Shown here: piece after piece, positions 34,334-44,010 of the stretch
How the letters are laid out: the number at the start of each line of letters is the position of its first letter
Numbering within the stretch: position 1 is the first letter of the stretch
Assembly (NCBI RefSeq): GCF_003432485.1
Contig: NZ_QVNQ01000003.1
Location: forward strand, 620,001-684,000
Direction: 5' to 3'
DNA from: Actinomadura spongiicola
GTDB taxonomy: Bacteria; Actinomycetota; Actinomycetes; Streptosporangiales; Streptosporangiaceae
DNA: 64,000 bases
Notes under the pieces: model-generated
The model's input: only the letters and a program-made list of their open reading frames with translations
Databases searched by the model: none
What the model was told of the DNA's origin: nothing
Translations under genes and position numbers: made by a program

Positions 34334-35002
34334 TCACCCCGACTGGTACACCACGAACGATACGGCGATGTACTGCAGGATGTAGGCGGCGAGCGTGCAG
34401 GCGTGGAAGACCTCGTGGTACCCGAACCAGCGCGGCGACGGGTCCGGGCGGCGCAGCCCGTACACGACTCCGCCGACGCTGTAGCAGATGCCGCCCGCCG
34501 CGACCATGACGCAGGCCGCGACGCCCGCGCCGGACAGGAGCTGCGGCATGAAGAACACCGCGACCCAGCCGAGCACGATGTAGAGCGTGACGTAGAGGGC
34601 CCGCGGCGCGCCGATCCAGACCGTCCGGAACACGACGCCGAGGACGGCGCCCGTCCACACGATGATCAGGACGGTGAGGCGGACGCCGCCGTCGAGCGCG
34701 AGGACGGCGAACGGCGTGTAGGTCCCCGCGATGATCAGGTAGATGTTGGCGTGGTCGAAGCGGCGCAGGACCTCCAGCAGCCGGTGCGAGGTCTGGCGGT
34801 GGTACGTTCCCGAGATCCCGAACAGCATCGCCGACGTCGCCACGTACACCGCCGACGCCAGCCGCGCCTGCACGCTCGGGCCGAGCGCGACCAGGACGAG
34901 TCCGGCGACCAGAACGGCGGGGAACGCGCCGATGTGCAGCCAGCCGCGCAGCCGGGGACGGGTCGGGGACGCTACCTGGGCGTCGTGCTTCACGGTGGTC
35001 AC
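34334..35002 (-). CDS. Hemolysin III / PAQR-family membrane protein
   Basis: A 222-residue protein with seven hydrophobic helices. The family's metal-binding residues are present: SGTYHR near helix 2, RRFDHANIYLIIAGTYTP, and the late FGYHEVFHACTLAAY with its two His. Bacterial members are named for Bacillus hemolysin III, but a role in lipid or membrane homeostasis is more likely than haemolysis. The start is GTG 35002 with GAGGAGGT five bases upstream. The leader has an elaborate set of inverted repeats, pointing to repressor control. It interrupts the otherwise conserved truB-ribF order. Confidence 0.9.
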   Translation of the reverse strand: MTTVKHDAQVASPTRPRLRGWLHIGAFPAVLVAGLVLVALGPSVQARLASAVYVATSAMLFGISGTYHRQTSHRLLEVLRRFDHANIYLIIAGTYTPFAVLALDGGVRLTVLIIVWTGAVLGVVFRTVWIGAPRALYVTLYIVLGWVAVFFMPQLLSGAGVAACVMVAAGGICYSVGGVVYGLRRPDPSPRWFGYHEVFHACTLAAYILQYIAVSFVVYQSG

Positions 35003-35020
35003 GGGCACCTCCTCACAAAG

Positions 35021-35053
35021 CCTACGCACTAGTAGGTTACGCGAGCGTAGGTT
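35021..35053. promoter_or_regulatory. Operator-like cluster upstream of the hemolysin III gene
   Basis: CCTACGC (35021) and GCGTAGG (35045) form an inverted repeat; GTAGGTT occurs at 35032 and again at 35047; the minus strand contains TACGC-TC-GCGTA. The elements lie 20-50 bases before the GTG start, a typical place for a TetR-type repressor. Confidence 0.55.
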
Positions 35054-35120
35054 GGTACGCACCGTTTTCTCCGGTGATGATGGCCACCGGTGGACAGGTT
35101 CGTCCAGGTCCCGTGAGCGA

Positions 35121-35993
35121 TCAGGAGATGAACACCGCGAGAGGCCGGGCGACGGCGCCGCGCTCCTCGACGAGCGCCAGCAGGGCGCCGTCGGGCGCGA
35201 AGACCCCGATGGGCCCCGGGCCCAGTCCCGCGGCGGGAAGGCGCCCGCCGTGGGCGACCTTGCGGGCGTCGTCGTCCGACACGTCCCGGCGCGGGAACGC
35301 CGCGGCGACCGCCTCGCCCATCGGAAGGATCTCCATCTTCTCGGCGAGCCGGTCGAGCGTCCGGGCCATGCCCAGGTCGTAGGGGCCGACCCGGGTGCGG
35401 CGCAGCGCCGTGAGATGGCCGCCGCAGCCGAGGGACGCGCCGAGATCGCGGGCCAGGGCCCGGATGTAGGTGCCGGACGAGCAGGTGACGGAGGCGTCCA
35501 CGTCGATCACGTCGCCGTCGCGCCGGACGTCCAGGACGGCGAAGTCGTGCACGGTCACCGACCGGGCGGCGAGTTCGACCTCCTCGCCCCTGCGGGCCAT
35601 CCGGTAGGCCCGCTCACCGTTCACCTTGATCGCGCTGACCTGGGGCGGGACCTGCCGGATCGGCCCGGTCAGCGCCGCGACGCCCGCGTCGAGCGCCGGG
35701 CCGGTGACGGACGCGGCGGACGCCGTCGCGGTGACCTCGCCCTCGGCGTCGTCGGTGTTGGTCGACACGCCGAGCCGGATCGTGGCCTCGTAGACCTTGT
35801 CCGTCAGCGCGAGATGCCCGAGAAGGCGCGTGGCCTTGCCGACCCCGAGGACGAGGACCCCCGTCGCCATCGGGTCCAGCGTGCCCGCGTGCCCGACGCG
35901 GCGGGTCTTCGCCAGCCGCCGCATCCTGCCGACCACGTCGTGGGACGTCCAGCCGGACGGCTTGTCCACGATGACGAGTCCCGAGTTCTCCAC
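35121..35993 (-). CDS. truB: tRNA pseudouridine(55) synthase
   Basis: A 290-residue TruB. The catalytic aspartate is in GHAGTLDPMATGVL; VNGERAYRMARRGEEVEL and CSSGTYIRALARDLG are the other conserved motifs; a short C-terminal PUA-like part (GPGPIGVFAPDGALLALVEE) ends the protein. It makes pseudouridine-55 in the T-loop of tRNAs. I chose GTG 35993 (MENSGLVIVDKPSGWTSHD) with GGAG seven bases upstream; the frame extends to 36329 only as a shadow of the nrnA gene. It starts 16 bases after nrnA. Confidence 0.95.
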   Translation of the reverse strand: MENSGLVIVDKPSGWTSHDVVGRMRRLAKTRRVGHAGTLDPMATGVLVLGVGKATRLLGHLALTDKVYEATIRLGVSTNTDDAEGEVTATASAASVTGPALDAGVAALTGPIRQVPPQVSAIKVNGERAYRMARRGEEVELAARSVTVHDFAVLDVRRDGDVIDVDASVTCSSGTYIRALARDLGASLGCGGHLTALRRTRVGPYDLGMARTLDRLAEKMEILPMGEAVAAAFPRRDVSDDDARKVAHGGRLPAAGLGPGPIGVFAPDGALLALVEERGAVARPLAVFIS

Positions 35994-36009
35994 ACCCGCT
36001 CCGAAGTCT

Positions 36010-37215
36010 TCAGTCCCGGTCGCCGGGCACGCGCAGCGCGGCGCGCAACCGGTCGATGATCGAGGCGGGCTCGCCGCCCATGGTGAACGCCGCGGCGGTG
36101 CGGTGCCCGCCGCCGCCGAGCTCGACACAGGCGCGGCCGACGTCGACCGAGCCCTTCGACCGGGTCGACACGTACCACTCGCCCCGGTCGTTCTCCTTGC
36201 AGACGACCGCGACCTCCGCCTCGTCGGTGCGTCTGAGCTGGTCGATGACTCCTTCGAGCTGGTCGTACTCGACGTCGCGGGCGACCCGGTCGGACCGCGC
36301 GACGGTCGTCCACACCAGCCCGCGCCCACCGGCGGCGTCGCGTTCCAGCCTGGCCCGCGCCAGCGCGCCCGCGAGGACCTGAAGGTAGCCGAACGGGGCG
36401 CGGTCCCACAGTTCCCGGCTGACCGCCTCGGGCCGGACGCCCGCCGTCAGCAGCCGTCCCGCGAGGTCGTGCACCTCGGGTGTCGTGCACGGGTATTTGA
36501 ACGAGCCGGTGTCGCTCGCGAGCCCCGCGTACAGGCCCTGCGCCATGTCCCGGTCCAAGGGGACGCCGAGCCTGCGGATCAGCTCTTCGACCAGCACCGC
36601 CGTGGCGGCGGCGTCCGGGTCGACGATCCGCACGCCGCCGAACCCGATGTTGGACGCGTGATGGTCGATCACGATCAGGGCCCCGGCCCGGCCCGCGGGC
36701 CCGGCGAGCGCGCCGAGCCGCGACCGTCCGGCCGCGTCCAGCGAGATCATGAGCTGCGGGGCCTCGGGCACCCGGGCGGGCTCGACCAGCATCTCCTGGC
36801 CGGGCAGGAACCGGAGGATCGCGGGCACGGTGAACGGCTCCCCGAAGGACGCGAGGCAGTGCTTGCCCAGCGCGCGCAGGGCCCGCGCCAGCGCCAGCAT
36901 CGAGCCGAGCGCGTCGCCGTCCGGGGCCACGTGGCAGGCGAGCCACACCTCCCCCGCGGCGTCGATCAGCTGGACGGCCCGGTCCCACTCCAGTTCCTTG
37001 AACGCCCTGGTGGCCGCCTCGGGCACGCCCGGCGCCGGCTGCTCCACCGACGTGGGCTGCTCCACCGGCGCGGGCGGCTCGACGGTCGGGGGCGGACCCC
37101 CGGCGCGGGGCCCGGCGTCATGGCCGTTCGCGGAATGCCCGCCCGCGTCGCGGGGGAGGCAATTCCCGTTCCAGCCGGCGCGCGGCGCCTCCGCACGCCT
37201 CTCGGGAGCGCTCAC
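36010..37215 (-). CDS. nrnA: DHH-family bifunctional oligoribonuclease / pAp phosphatase (NrnA-like)
   Basis: A 401-residue DHH-DHHA1 protein: HVAPDGDALGSMLAL (motif I), VIDHHASNIGFG (DHH motif), and VELGGGGHRTAAAF (GGGH of DHHA1). NrnA degrades nanoRNAs and dephosphorylates pAp; in mycobacteria it also hydrolyses c-di-AMP or pApA. About 65 residues at the N-terminus are a Pro-rich low-complexity leader (VEPPAPVEQP) not typical of the family. The GTG start overlaps the rbfA stop by four bases (GTGA). The true start could be internal, after the Pro-rich part. Confidence 0.9.
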   Translation of the reverse strand: MSAPERRAEAPRAGWNGNCLPRDAGGHSANGHDAGPRAGGPPPTVEPPAPVEQPTSVEQPAPGVPEAATRAFKELEWDRAVQLIDAAGEVWLACHVAPDGDALGSMLALARALRALGKHCLASFGEPFTVPAILRFLPGQEMLVEPARVPEAPQLMISLDAAGRSRLGALAGPAGRAGALIVIDHHASNIGFGGVRIVDPDAAATAVLVEELIRRLGVPLDRDMAQGLYAGLASDTGSFKYPCTTPEVHDLAGRLLTAGVRPEAVSRELWDRAPFGYLQVLAGALARARLERDAAGGRGLVWTTVARSDRVARDVEYDQLEGVIDQLRRTDEAEVAVVCKENDRGEWYVSTRSKGSVDVGRACVELGGGGHRTAAAFTMGGEPASIIDRLRAALRVPGDRD

Positions 37216-37760
37216 GGCGACGGGCGTCCCGATCGGCCGTCCTCACCGTCCCCCGCGGTGTCCCGGTCGTCCTCGTCGTCGACCTCGTCCTCGCCGGCCT
37301 CGTCCTGGTCTTCGTCCGCGTCTTCGTCCTGGTCTTCGTCCTCGTCGACCACGCGGTACGGGTTGGCGTCACCGGCCGGGGACGCGTTCTGCGCGTTCCT
37401 GGCCACCTCCGCGTCCTTCGCGCGGGCCTGGGCCAGCAGGTCGTCGATGTGCGCCGCGTTCTCCATCAGGGAGTCCATGACGAAGGTGATGCTGGGCGTG
37501 TGGCGGACTCCCGTCTTCCTGCCCACCTCCGACCGGATGACGCCCTTGGCGCTCTCCAGCGCGGCGGCCGTCTCGGCGCGTTCGCCGTCGGACCCGTACA
37601 CCGTGTAGTACACGGTCGCGTCACGCAGGTCGTTGGTGATGCGGGTGTCCGTCACGGTCACGAAGCCGAGCCGCGGATCCTTGATCCGCCTCTCCAGCAT
37701 CTCGGCCACGATCTGCTGGATGCGGTCGGCGAGCTTACGCGCCCGAGCTGCGTCCACCAT
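37212..37760 (-). CDS. rbfA: Ribosome-binding factor A with acidic C-terminal tail
   Basis: A 182-residue RbfA. The KH-like core covers about residues 1-115 (ARKLADRIQQIVAEMLERRI, RLGFVTVTDTRITNDLRDA, TPSITFVMDSLMENAAHIDD). The last 45 or so residues are almost pure Asp/Glu (EDEDQDEDADEDQDEAGEDE), far beyond the usual length. RbfA matures the 16S rRNA 5' end and is needed for cold growth. ATG 37760 has AGGGAG eight bases upstream. It is translationally coupled to nrnA and follows ylxP and infB. Confidence 0.94.
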   Translation of the reverse strand: MVDAARARKLADRIQQIVAEMLERRIKDPRLGFVTVTDTRITNDLRDATVYYTVYGSDGERAETAAALESAKGVIRSEVGRKTGVRHTPSITFVMDSLMENAAHIDDLLAQARAKDAEVARNAQNASPAGDANPYRVVDEDEDQDEDADEDQDEAGEDEVDDEDDRDTAGDGEDGRSGRPSP

Positions 37761-37841
37761 GATCGCACTCCCTTTCTGTGGTCTCACGACCCGTCCGTGG
37801 TCTGTCGACGCCTCCCGCCCGGCGCTCCCGTCCGGGGCCGC

Positions 37842-38186
37842 TCAGTCGTCGTCGTTGAAGAGCCGCCGCCGCGCGGACAGCAGCTCGATCTCCGGTCGAC
37901 CGGCCACGAGCCGTTCGCACCGGTCGAGCACCTGGGTGCAGTTCGCGGCGGTGCCCGAGACCACCGCCACCCCGATCTCCGCCCTGCGGTGCAGGTCGTT
38001 GTCGCCGGTCTCGGCGACCGCCACGGCCGGGAAGTGCTTGCGCACCTCGGCGATGACGGGCCGCAGGACGGACCGCTTCTGTTTCAGCGAGCGGACGTCC
38101 CCCAGCAGCAGGTCGAGCGTCAGCGCACCCACGTACACCTGGTCGATCACCTCGGGATCCTCAGAAGATGGAACGGCGGTGGTCAC
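37842..38186 (-). CDS. ylxP: DUF503 / YlxP-like protein
   Basis: A 114-residue protein with the DUF503 core: VYVGALTLDLLLGDVRSLKQ, KRSVLRPVIAEVRKHFPAVAVAETG, and a C-terminal helix. In Bacillus ylxP lies between infB and rbfA, exactly as here; it is thought to bind RNA or assist ribosome assembly. About 15 polar residues precede the core, so the GTG at 38186 is uncertain; GTGs nearer the core (before YVGAL) are possible. Confidence 0.88.
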   Translation of the reverse strand: MTTAVPSSEDPEVIDQVYVGALTLDLLLGDVRSLKQKRSVLRPVIAEVRKHFPAVAVAETGDNDLHRRAEIGVAVVSGTAANCTQVLDRCERLVAGRPEIELLSARRRLFNDDD

Positions 38187-38364
38187 CCGCCGTGTTCCCG
38201 GCCACCCATCCCCCGAATCAGGGACGGACCGGACATGACAGACGCCAGGCTAGAAGATCCACCTGGCGCCGTGTCACCCGTTTAAACGATCACACCGCCG
38301 GAGACCGCGGAGAGCGGGGCGCGGCGGCGTTCCGCGTCCCGATCGCCCAGGGCTCAGGTGCCCC

Positions 38365-38383
38365 GAGTCGCGGGCCGCGACTC
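38365..38383. repeat. Short-loop inverted repeat in the infB-ylxP gap
   Basis: GAGTCGCGG-g-CCGCGACTC, nine base pairs around a single base, between the infB terminator and ylxP. Function unknown; it could be an operator because the loop is too small for an RNA hairpin of full length. Confidence 0.5.
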
Positions 38384-38399
38384 TACCGGGACCGCGTCC

Positions 38400-38443
38400 T
38401 CCGGCCGGGAAGGCGCCGCCGAGGGCGGACCTTCCCGGCCGGA
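38400..38443 (-). terminator. infB terminator
   Basis: A 14-bp perfect stem (TCCGGCCGGGAAGG and complement) with a 16-nt loop, 24 bases beyond the infB stop. It separates infB from the ylxP-rbfA-nrnA-truB unit. Confidence 0.75.
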
Positions 38444-38467
38444 TCGAAGCGATACGGCGACGTCCCG

Positions 38468-41400
38468 TCAGTCGCGGGGCTTCTCCCGCATCTCGAAACA
38501 CTCGATGACGTCGCCGAGCTTGACGTCGTTGTAGCCCACGCCGATACCGCATTCGAAGCCCTCGCGGACCTCGGTCGCGTCGTCCTTGAAGCGCCGCAGC
38601 GACGTCACCGTCAGGTTGTCGGCGACCACGACGCCGTCGCGGACGAGACGGGCCTTGGCGTTGCGCTGGATGACGCCCGAGGTGACCATCGAGCCCGCGA
38701 CATTGCCGATCCGCGGCACCCGGAAGATCTCCCGGATCTCGGCGGTGCCGAGCTGGACCTCCTCGAACTCCGGCTTGAGCATGCCCTTGAGGGCCGCCTC
38801 GATCTCCTCGATCGCCTGGTAGATGATCGAGTAGTACCGGATGTCGACGCCCTCGCGGTCGGCGAGCTCCTGCGCGTTGCGCTCCGGCCGCACGTTGAAG
38901 CCGATGATGACCGCGCCCTCGGACGCCAGCGAGAGGTTGACGTCGTCCTGCGTGATCGCGCCGACGCCGCGGCGGATGATCCGCAGGTTGACCTCCTCGC
39001 CCACGTCGATCTTGAGGAGGGAGTCCTCCAACGCCTCGACGGAACCGGACACGTCGCCCTTGAGGATGAGCAGCAGCTCCTGCCGGTCGCCCCGCTCCAG
39101 GTCCTTGAACAGCTCTTCGAGGGAGCTGCTCTTGCGGCTCTTGAGCAGTTCGGCGTTGCGCTTGCGCGCGACCCGCTTGTCGGCGATCTGCCGGGCGACC
39201 CGGTCGTCGTCGACGACCAGGAAGTTGTCGCCCGCGCCGGGCACGGCGGCGAGGCCGAGCACCTGCACCGGACGGGACGGGCCCGCCTCCTCGACCGGCT
39301 CGAAGTTCTCGTCGAGCATCGCCCGGACGCGACCGTTGGCCACGCCGCAGACGATCGAGTCGCCGACCCGCAGCGTGCCGCGCTGCACCAGCACGGTCGC
39401 CACGGCGCCCCGGCCCTTGTCCAGGTGGGCCTCGATGGCCGAGCCCTGGGCGGGCATGTCGGGGTTGGCCTTCAGGTCGAGCTCGGCGTCGGCGGTCAGG
39501 ATGATCGCCTCCAGCAGCCCGTCGATGTTGAGGCCCTGCTTGGCCGACACGTCGACGAACTGGGTCTGGCCACCGAACTCCTCGGCGACCAGCCCGTACT
39601 CGGTGAGCTGCGCGCGCACCTTGTTCGGGTCGGCGCCCTCGACGTCGATCTTGTTGACGGCGACGACGATCGGGACCCCGGCCGCGGTGGCGTGGTCGAT
39701 CGCCTCGGTGGTCTGCGGCTTGACGCCGTCGTCCGCGGCGACCACCAGCACCACCAGGTCGGTGGTGTCGGCACCGCGGGCACGCATGGCGGTGAACGCC
39801 TCGTGACCCGGGGTGTCGATGAAGGTGATCCGGCGCTCCTCGCCGTCGACCTCGGTCTCGACCTGGTAGGCGCCGATGTGCTGGGTGATGCCGCCGGCCT
39901 CGCCCGCCTGCACGTTGGCCTGCCGGACGGCGTCCAGCAGCTTGGTCTTGCCGTGGTCGACATGACCCATGACGGTGACCACCGGCGGGCGCGACTGGAG
40001 GAGTTCCTCGCCGCCCTCGTCCTCGCCGTACTCGATGTCGAACGACTCGAGAAGCGCGCGGTCCTCGTCCTCGGGGCTGACGACCTGGACGTCGAAGTCC
40101 AGTTCGAGCCCGAGCGCCATCAGGTCGTCGGGGTCGACGGACTGGGTCGCGGTGACCATCTTGCCGAGATGCATCATGATCGCGACGAGCGACGCCGGGT
40201 TGGCGCCGATCTTCTCGGCGAAGTCGGTCAGGGTCGCGCCCTGCGGCAACCGGATGGTCTTGCCGTTGCCGCGCGGAGCGGAGACGCCGCCGGCGGCGGG
40301 CGCCTGCATGCTCTCGAACTCCTGACGGCGCGCCCGCTTGGACTTGCGTCCGCGCTGGGGACGTCCGCCGGGCCGGCCGAAGGCGCCCTGGGTGCCGCCG
40401 CGACCGCGACCGCCACCACCGGGACGGGGACCGCCGAAGCCGCCGGGACGGCCACCGCCGCCACCGCCGGCCGTGCGCGGGCCGCCGAAGCCGCCGGGAC
40501 GACCGCCGCCGCCACCGCCGGGACCGCGACCGCCACCACCGGGGCCACGGCCTCCGCCACCGGGGCCACGACCACCGCCGCCTCCGCCGGGACCGCCGCG
40601 CCCGGGGGCGCCGGACGGCCGCGAGGACGGCATGTTCATCGGGCTGGGACGCGGGCCGCCCGGACGGGGCGGCATGCTTCCGGGACTCGGCCGCGGGCCG
40701 CCGGCACCGGCGGGACCGCCGGGCCTCGGCCCGGGACGCGGACCCGCTCCACCGGCGCCGCCGCCGGGACGGTCGCCGCCCTGGCGGGGCCCGGGACGCG
40801 GGCCGGGCTTGGGCGCCTGGCCCATGCCGCTGGCGTTCGAGCTGAACGGGTTGTTACCGGGACGCGGAGCGCCCGCTCCACGGCCGCCTCCGCCGCCCTG
40901 GCGCGGGCCGGGACGCGGGCCCGGCTTCGGCGTGCGGGGACCCGGCTTCGGGCCCCCGGGCGCGCGGCCTCCGGGGCCGGCGCCGCCGGGACCGGCCGCG
41001 GGCGGGGCGCTCGGGCCCTGCGCCGCGGGCGCGCTGACCGGCTGGCTCGGCGCCGGCGGGACCGGCCGGGGCGGGCCCGGCTTCGGGCCGCCGCCGGGGC
41101 CGCCCGCGCCACCCGGCCCGCTCGGAACACCCGGACCACCCGGACCACCGGCACCGCCGGGGCCCGGCTTGGGCGCGGCGGGACGCGGCGCGGCGGGACC
41201 GGGACGCGGCCCCTGCCCCTGCCTGCGTCCGCCCTGAGAATCTGGGGCGCCGCCGGGGGGTCCCGGACGCGGCGCGGCGGGCCGCGGAGCCGAAGAACGC
41301 TTCGGCGCGACCCGCTTCTCCCCCTGCTTGGAGGAGGAAGACGAATTTGAGAAGGCTTCTGTCAGCCTACGTACGACCGGCGCCTCGATCGTGGAGGACG

Positions 41401-41500
41401 CCGACCTTACGAACTCGCCCATTTCCTGGAGCTTGGCCATGACGACCTTGCTCTCGACACCGAACTCCTTGGCGAGTTCGTACACCCGGACCTTCGCCAC
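38468..41500 (-). CDS. infB: Translation initiation factor IF-2
   Basis: A 1010-residue IF-2. The N-terminal IF2N motif is [20 protein letters not shown]; residues about 60-395 are a Pro/Gly/Arg low-complexity domain; a second IF2N-like motif ([20 protein letters not shown]) precedes the GTPase with G1 [13 protein letters not shown]3 DTPGHEAF and G4 NKIDVEGAD. The C-terminal domains bind initiator tRNA and the ribosome. GTG start. The gene lies between ylxR and ylxP. The long N-terminal domain explains the 1010-residue length versus about 890 in Escherichia coli. Confidence 0.96.
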   Translation of the reverse strand: MAKVRVYELAKEFGVESKVVMAKLQEMGEFVRSASSTIEAPVVRRLTEAFSNSSSSSKQGEKRVAPKRSSAPRPAAPRPGPPGGAPDSQGGRRQGQGPRPGPAAPRPAAPKPGPGGAGGPGGPGVPSGPGGAGGPGGGPKPGPPRPVPPAPSQPVSAPAAQGPSAPPAAGPGGAGPGGRAPGGPKPGPRTPKPGPRPGPRQGGGGGRGAGAPRPGNNPFSSNASGMGQAPKPGPRPGPRQGGDRPGGGAGGAGPRPGPRPGGPAGAGGPRPSPGSMPPRPGGPRPSPMNMPSSRPSGAPGRGGPGGGGGGRGPGGGGRGPGGGGRGPGGGGGGRPGGFGGPRTAGGGGGGRPGGFGGPRPGGGGRGRGGTQGAFGRPGGRPQRGRKSKRARRQEFESMQAPAAGGVSAPRGNGKTIRLPQGATLTDFAEKIGANPASLVAIMMHLGKMVTATQSVDPDDLMALGLELDFDVQVVSPEDEDRALLESFDIEYGEDEGGEELLQSRPPVVTVMGHVDHGKTKLLDAVRQANVQAGEAGGITQHIGAYQVETEVDGEERRITFIDTPGHEAFTAMRARGADTTDLVVLVVAADDGVKPQTTEAIDHATAAGVPIVVAVNKIDVEGADPNKVRAQLTEYGLVAEEFGGQTQFVDVSAKQGLNIDGLLEAIILTADAELDLKANPDMPAQGSAIEAHLDKGRGAVATVLVQRGTLRVGDSIVCGVANGRVRAMLDENFEPVEEAGPSRPVQVLGLAAVPGAGDNFLVVDDDRVARQIADKRVARKRNAELLKSRKSSSLEELFKDLERGDRQELLLILKGDVSGSVEALEDSLLKIDVGEEVNLRIIRRGVGAITQDDVNLSLASEGAVIIGFNVRPERNAQELADREGVDIRYYSIIYQAIEEIEAALKGMLKPEFEEVQLGTAEIREIFRVPRIGNVAGSMVTSGVIQRNAKARLVRDGVVVADNLTVTSLRRFKDDATEVREGFECGIGVGYNDVKLGDVIECFEMREKPRD
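40380..41290 (-). repeat. Low-complexity coding repeats in infB
   Basis: Degenerate tandem units encoding Pro/Gly/Arg-rich sequence ([28 protein letters not shown] twice, [11 protein letters not shown]). Expansion or contraction by slippage is likely between strains. The plus strand is correspondingly Pro-rich in translation, which produces a false antisense ORF. Confidence 0.8.
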
Positions 41501-41609
41501 TGCACTCCCTAACTCGGTCCGGGGGTGCGGCCTCCGGACCGTCGCTAACTTGCCGTACTCATCGCGGCGTGCTCATCGAGCGCTCATAGCAATCTCGACC
41601 TGCTTCCGA

Positions 41610-41912
41610 CTAGACGTCGCTTACCATTCGGCCATCCTGCTGCCGCGCGGCGTGTGCCGCAAGCCGCTCCCGCAGGGCGCTACCGTCGAGCGGCCCCGGA
41701 ACGCGCAGCGCCCTCGGGAACGCCCGACGCCGCTCTGCGAGCTCGAGACACGCCGGATCGGGGTGCAGATACGCACCCCGTCCCGGCAGTCGCCCACGCG
41801 GGTCGGGAACGAGAACGCCCTCGACCACCACCAGGCGCAGCAAGTCGGACTTGACCGAGCGAACCCGACATCCGACACACGTGCGGACAGGGACCTCTCG
41901 GCCACGTGTCAT
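41610..41912 (-). CDS. ylxR: YlxR-family RNA-binding protein
   Basis: A 100-residue protein with the YlxR (DUF448) signature PVRTCVGCRVRSVKSDLLRL and GRGAYLHPDPACLELAERRR. The family sits between nusA and infB in most Gram-positive genomes and binds RNA or nucleoid-linked targets (RnpM in Bacillus modulates RNase P). It begins four bases after nusA and ends about 109 bases before infB. The ATG at 41912 has a weak ribosome binding site, which close coupling to nusA could offset. Confidence 0.9.
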   Translation of the reverse strand: MTRGREVPVRTCVGCRVRSVKSDLLRLVVVEGVLVPDPRGRLPGRGAYLHPDPACLELAERRRAFPRALRVPGPLDGSALRERLAAHAARQQDGRMVSDV

Positions 41913-41916
41913 GAGT

Positions 41917-43053
41917 CTACCGTGCCGACGCGTCGGCGGGACCTGTCGCATGCGCCCCCGGCGTAGAAGATCGCGAAGAAGATCCGGATTCACCCGACTC
42001 GGCCGTCTTCGGCGCCGCCCGCTCGGACTCGGCGCCGGTGGTCCCGGTCTCGGGCTTGGTGTCGGTTTCGGTGTCGGCGACGGTGCCGGTCTCGGTGTCG
42101 GACCGGATGTCGATCCGCCAGCCGGTGAGCCGGGCCGCCAGGCGCGCGTTCTGCCCTTCCTTGCCGATCGCGAGCGACAGCTGGTAGTCGGGCACCACGA
42201 CCCGGGCGACCCGGGCGTCGGCGTCGACCACCTCCACATGGGAGGCCTTCGCGGGCGACAGCGCGTTCTTGACGAAGTCCGCGGGCTCCTCGGACCAGTC
42301 CACGATGTCGATCTTCTCGCCGTGCAGTTCGGCCATCACGTTGCGGACCCGGCTGCCGAGCGGACCGATGCAGGCCCCCTTGGCGTTCACCCCCGACTTG
42401 CGGGAACGCACCGCGATCTTGGTGCGGTGGCCGGCCTCGCGGGCGATCGCCGCGATCTCCACCGTGCCGTCCGCGATCTCAGGGACCTCCAGCGCGAACA
42501 GCTTCCGCACGAGGTTCGGGTGCGTGCGCGACAGCTGGATCGACGGCCCGCGGTGGCCCTTGCGGACCTGCACCACGTAGGCGCGCAGCCGTTCGCCGTG
42601 GTCGTAACTCTCGCCGGGCACCTGCTCCTGCGGCGGCAGCACGGCCTCGATCTTGCCGAGGTCGACCAGCACGTTCCGCGGGTCCTTGCCCTGCTGGATG
42701 ATGCCGGAGACGATGTCGCCCTCGCGCCCGGCGTACTCGCCGAAGGTCAGCTCGTCCTCGGCGTCCCTGAGGCGTTGCAGGATGACCTGCTTCGCGGTGG
42801 TCGCCGCGATGCGGCCGAACCCGGTCGGGGTGTCGTCGTACTCGCCGACGGGGTCGCCCTCGTCGTCGGTCTCGGTGGCCCACACGGTGACGTGGCCGCT
42901 CTGGCGGTCCAGTTCGACGCGCGCCTTGGGCGCCGCGCCCTCCGTCCGGTGGTAGGCGATCAGAAGTGCGTCTTCGATGGCCTTGACGGCCACGTCGAGC
43001 GAGATGTCCTTCTCGCTCTCCAGGCCCCGCAGGGCGGTCATGTCGATGTCCAC
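41917..43053 (-). CDS. nusA: Transcription termination/antitermination factor NusA
   Basis: A 378-residue NusA: N-terminal RNA polymerase-binding domain ([20 protein letters not shown]), S1 domain ([39 protein letters not shown]), and two KH domains ([40 protein letters not shown], the latter split over the late KH). The last 50 residues are a Thr/Glu/Ser low-complexity tail ([20 protein letters not shown]) not needed by the family. I chose GTG 43053, preceded by GAGGGGGG; ATG 43041 is the alternative. It lies 13 bases after rimP in the conserved rimP-nusA-ylxR order. Confidence 0.95.
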   Translation of the reverse strand: MDIDMTALRGLESEKDISLDVAVKAIEDALLIAYHRTEGAAPKARVELDRQSGHVTVWATETDDEGDPVGEYDDTPTGFGRIAATTAKQVILQRLRDAEDELTFGEYAGREGDIVSGIIQQGKDPRNVLVDLGKIEAVLPPQEQVPGESYDHGERLRAYVVQVRKGHRGPSIQLSRTHPNLVRKLFALEVPEIADGTVEIAAIAREAGHRTKIAVRSRKSGVNAKGACIGPLGSRVRNVMAELHGEKIDIVDWSEEPADFVKNALSPAKASHVEVVDADARVARVVVPDYQLSLAIGKEGQNARLAARLTGWRIDIRSDTETGTVADTETDTKPETGTTGAESERAAPKTAESGESGSSSRSSTPGAHATGPADASAR

Positions 43054-43066
43054 GAGGTTCCCCCCT

Positions 43067-43783
43067 CTAGTCCGGCTCAGCCGGAGAACGCGTATCCTCG
43101 GCCCCGCGTTCGGACGGAGCGGGCTTGAACTCCACCTGCACACGGCCGCGCCCCAGCTCGCCGAGGCCGAACCGGCGCCGCACCGTCTCGGTCGCCGCAC
43201 CCTTCGAGCCGCCCTTCGAGGCGCCCTTCGAGGCGGGTCGCGACCCGGCGGCCTTCGACCCCGCGGACCCGCCGCCCCCACCACCGGCTCCCCTGCCTCG
43301 GCGCTTCTGGACGACGTCGATCTCGACGGACTCGTCGTCGGCCGCGACCACCCGGCCCTCGACCTGGCCTCCCTCGGTCAGCGGGACGACGACCAGCCGG
43401 CCGACCGCACGGCGCCAGTGCCGCGGCTCGGTGAGGGGGCGGTCGACGCCCGGGGAGGTCACCTCCAGCACGTACGGGGAGGTCCCCATGACATCGGTCG
43501 TGTCGAGGAGTTCGGAGGCCGTCTCGCTGATCGTGGCGATGTCGTCGAGGTTGACGCCGTCGTCGCCGTCCACGACCACCCGGACGAGGCGGCGCCTGCC
43601 GGCGGGCTTCACGTCGACCTCCTCGAGGTCGAAGCCGGCCTCGTCCACCGCGGGCGCGAGCAGCCGGGTCAGCTCGGCGACGGTGGCGGAACGCGCCTGG
43701 CGCGCCGGACGTGAGGGCACGTCACCGTGCCCGCCCTGGCCGCGCCCCCCTTGAGCGCGGCCGCCGCGGGACTCGACGCTCAT
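43067..43783 (-). CDS. rimP: Ribosome maturation factor RimP
   Basis: A 238-residue RimP. The core runs from [20 protein letters not shown] through [20 protein letters not shown] and [20 protein letters not shown]. It carries a Gly/Arg N-terminal lead (about 25 residues) and a Gly/Ser/Lys insert near residues 165-205 ([13 protein letters not shown]) in the C-terminal SH3-like domain. RimP is needed for 30S maturation. ATG 43783 has GAGGAGG five bases upstream. It heads the rimP-nusA-ylxR unit and is divergent from the ferritin-like gene, with about 227 bases between starts. Confidence 0.94.
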   Translation of the reverse strand: MSVESRGGRAQGGRGQGGHGDVPSRPARQARSATVAELTRLLAPAVDEAGFDLEEVDVKPAGRRRLVRVVVDGDDGVNLDDIATISETASELLDTTDVMGTSPYVLEVTSPGVDRPLTEPRHWRRAVGRLVVVPLTEGGQVEGRVVAADDESVEIDVVQKRRGRGAGGGGGGSAGSKAAGSRPASKGASKGGSKGAATETVRRRFGLGELGRGRVQVEFKPAPSERGAEDTRSPAEPD

Positions 43784-44010
43784 GGGCCCTCCTCGTGTTG
43801 TGTCGCCTGCGGTCGCGGTGTCGCCGCTCGTCCGTTGACTCACCTCAAGACTATCGACAGCCGGAGACCGCGGCGGATTTTCGGACGGCTCACCGGCGCG
43901 GCGAGTGTGGAATGCTTGGGCGCGCCCGACGATCGCGTCCGGGGACGCGGACCGCGAGCGGGCCGCCGCCCCCCCTCGTCCCACCCCATCGTCCGGTGAG
44001 GAGAACTCCC

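Noticed and set aside
40380..41290. CRISPR-like or satellite repeats
   Set aside because: Units are degenerate, in frame and encode the Pro/Gly/Arg-rich domain of IF-2; there are no unique spacers.
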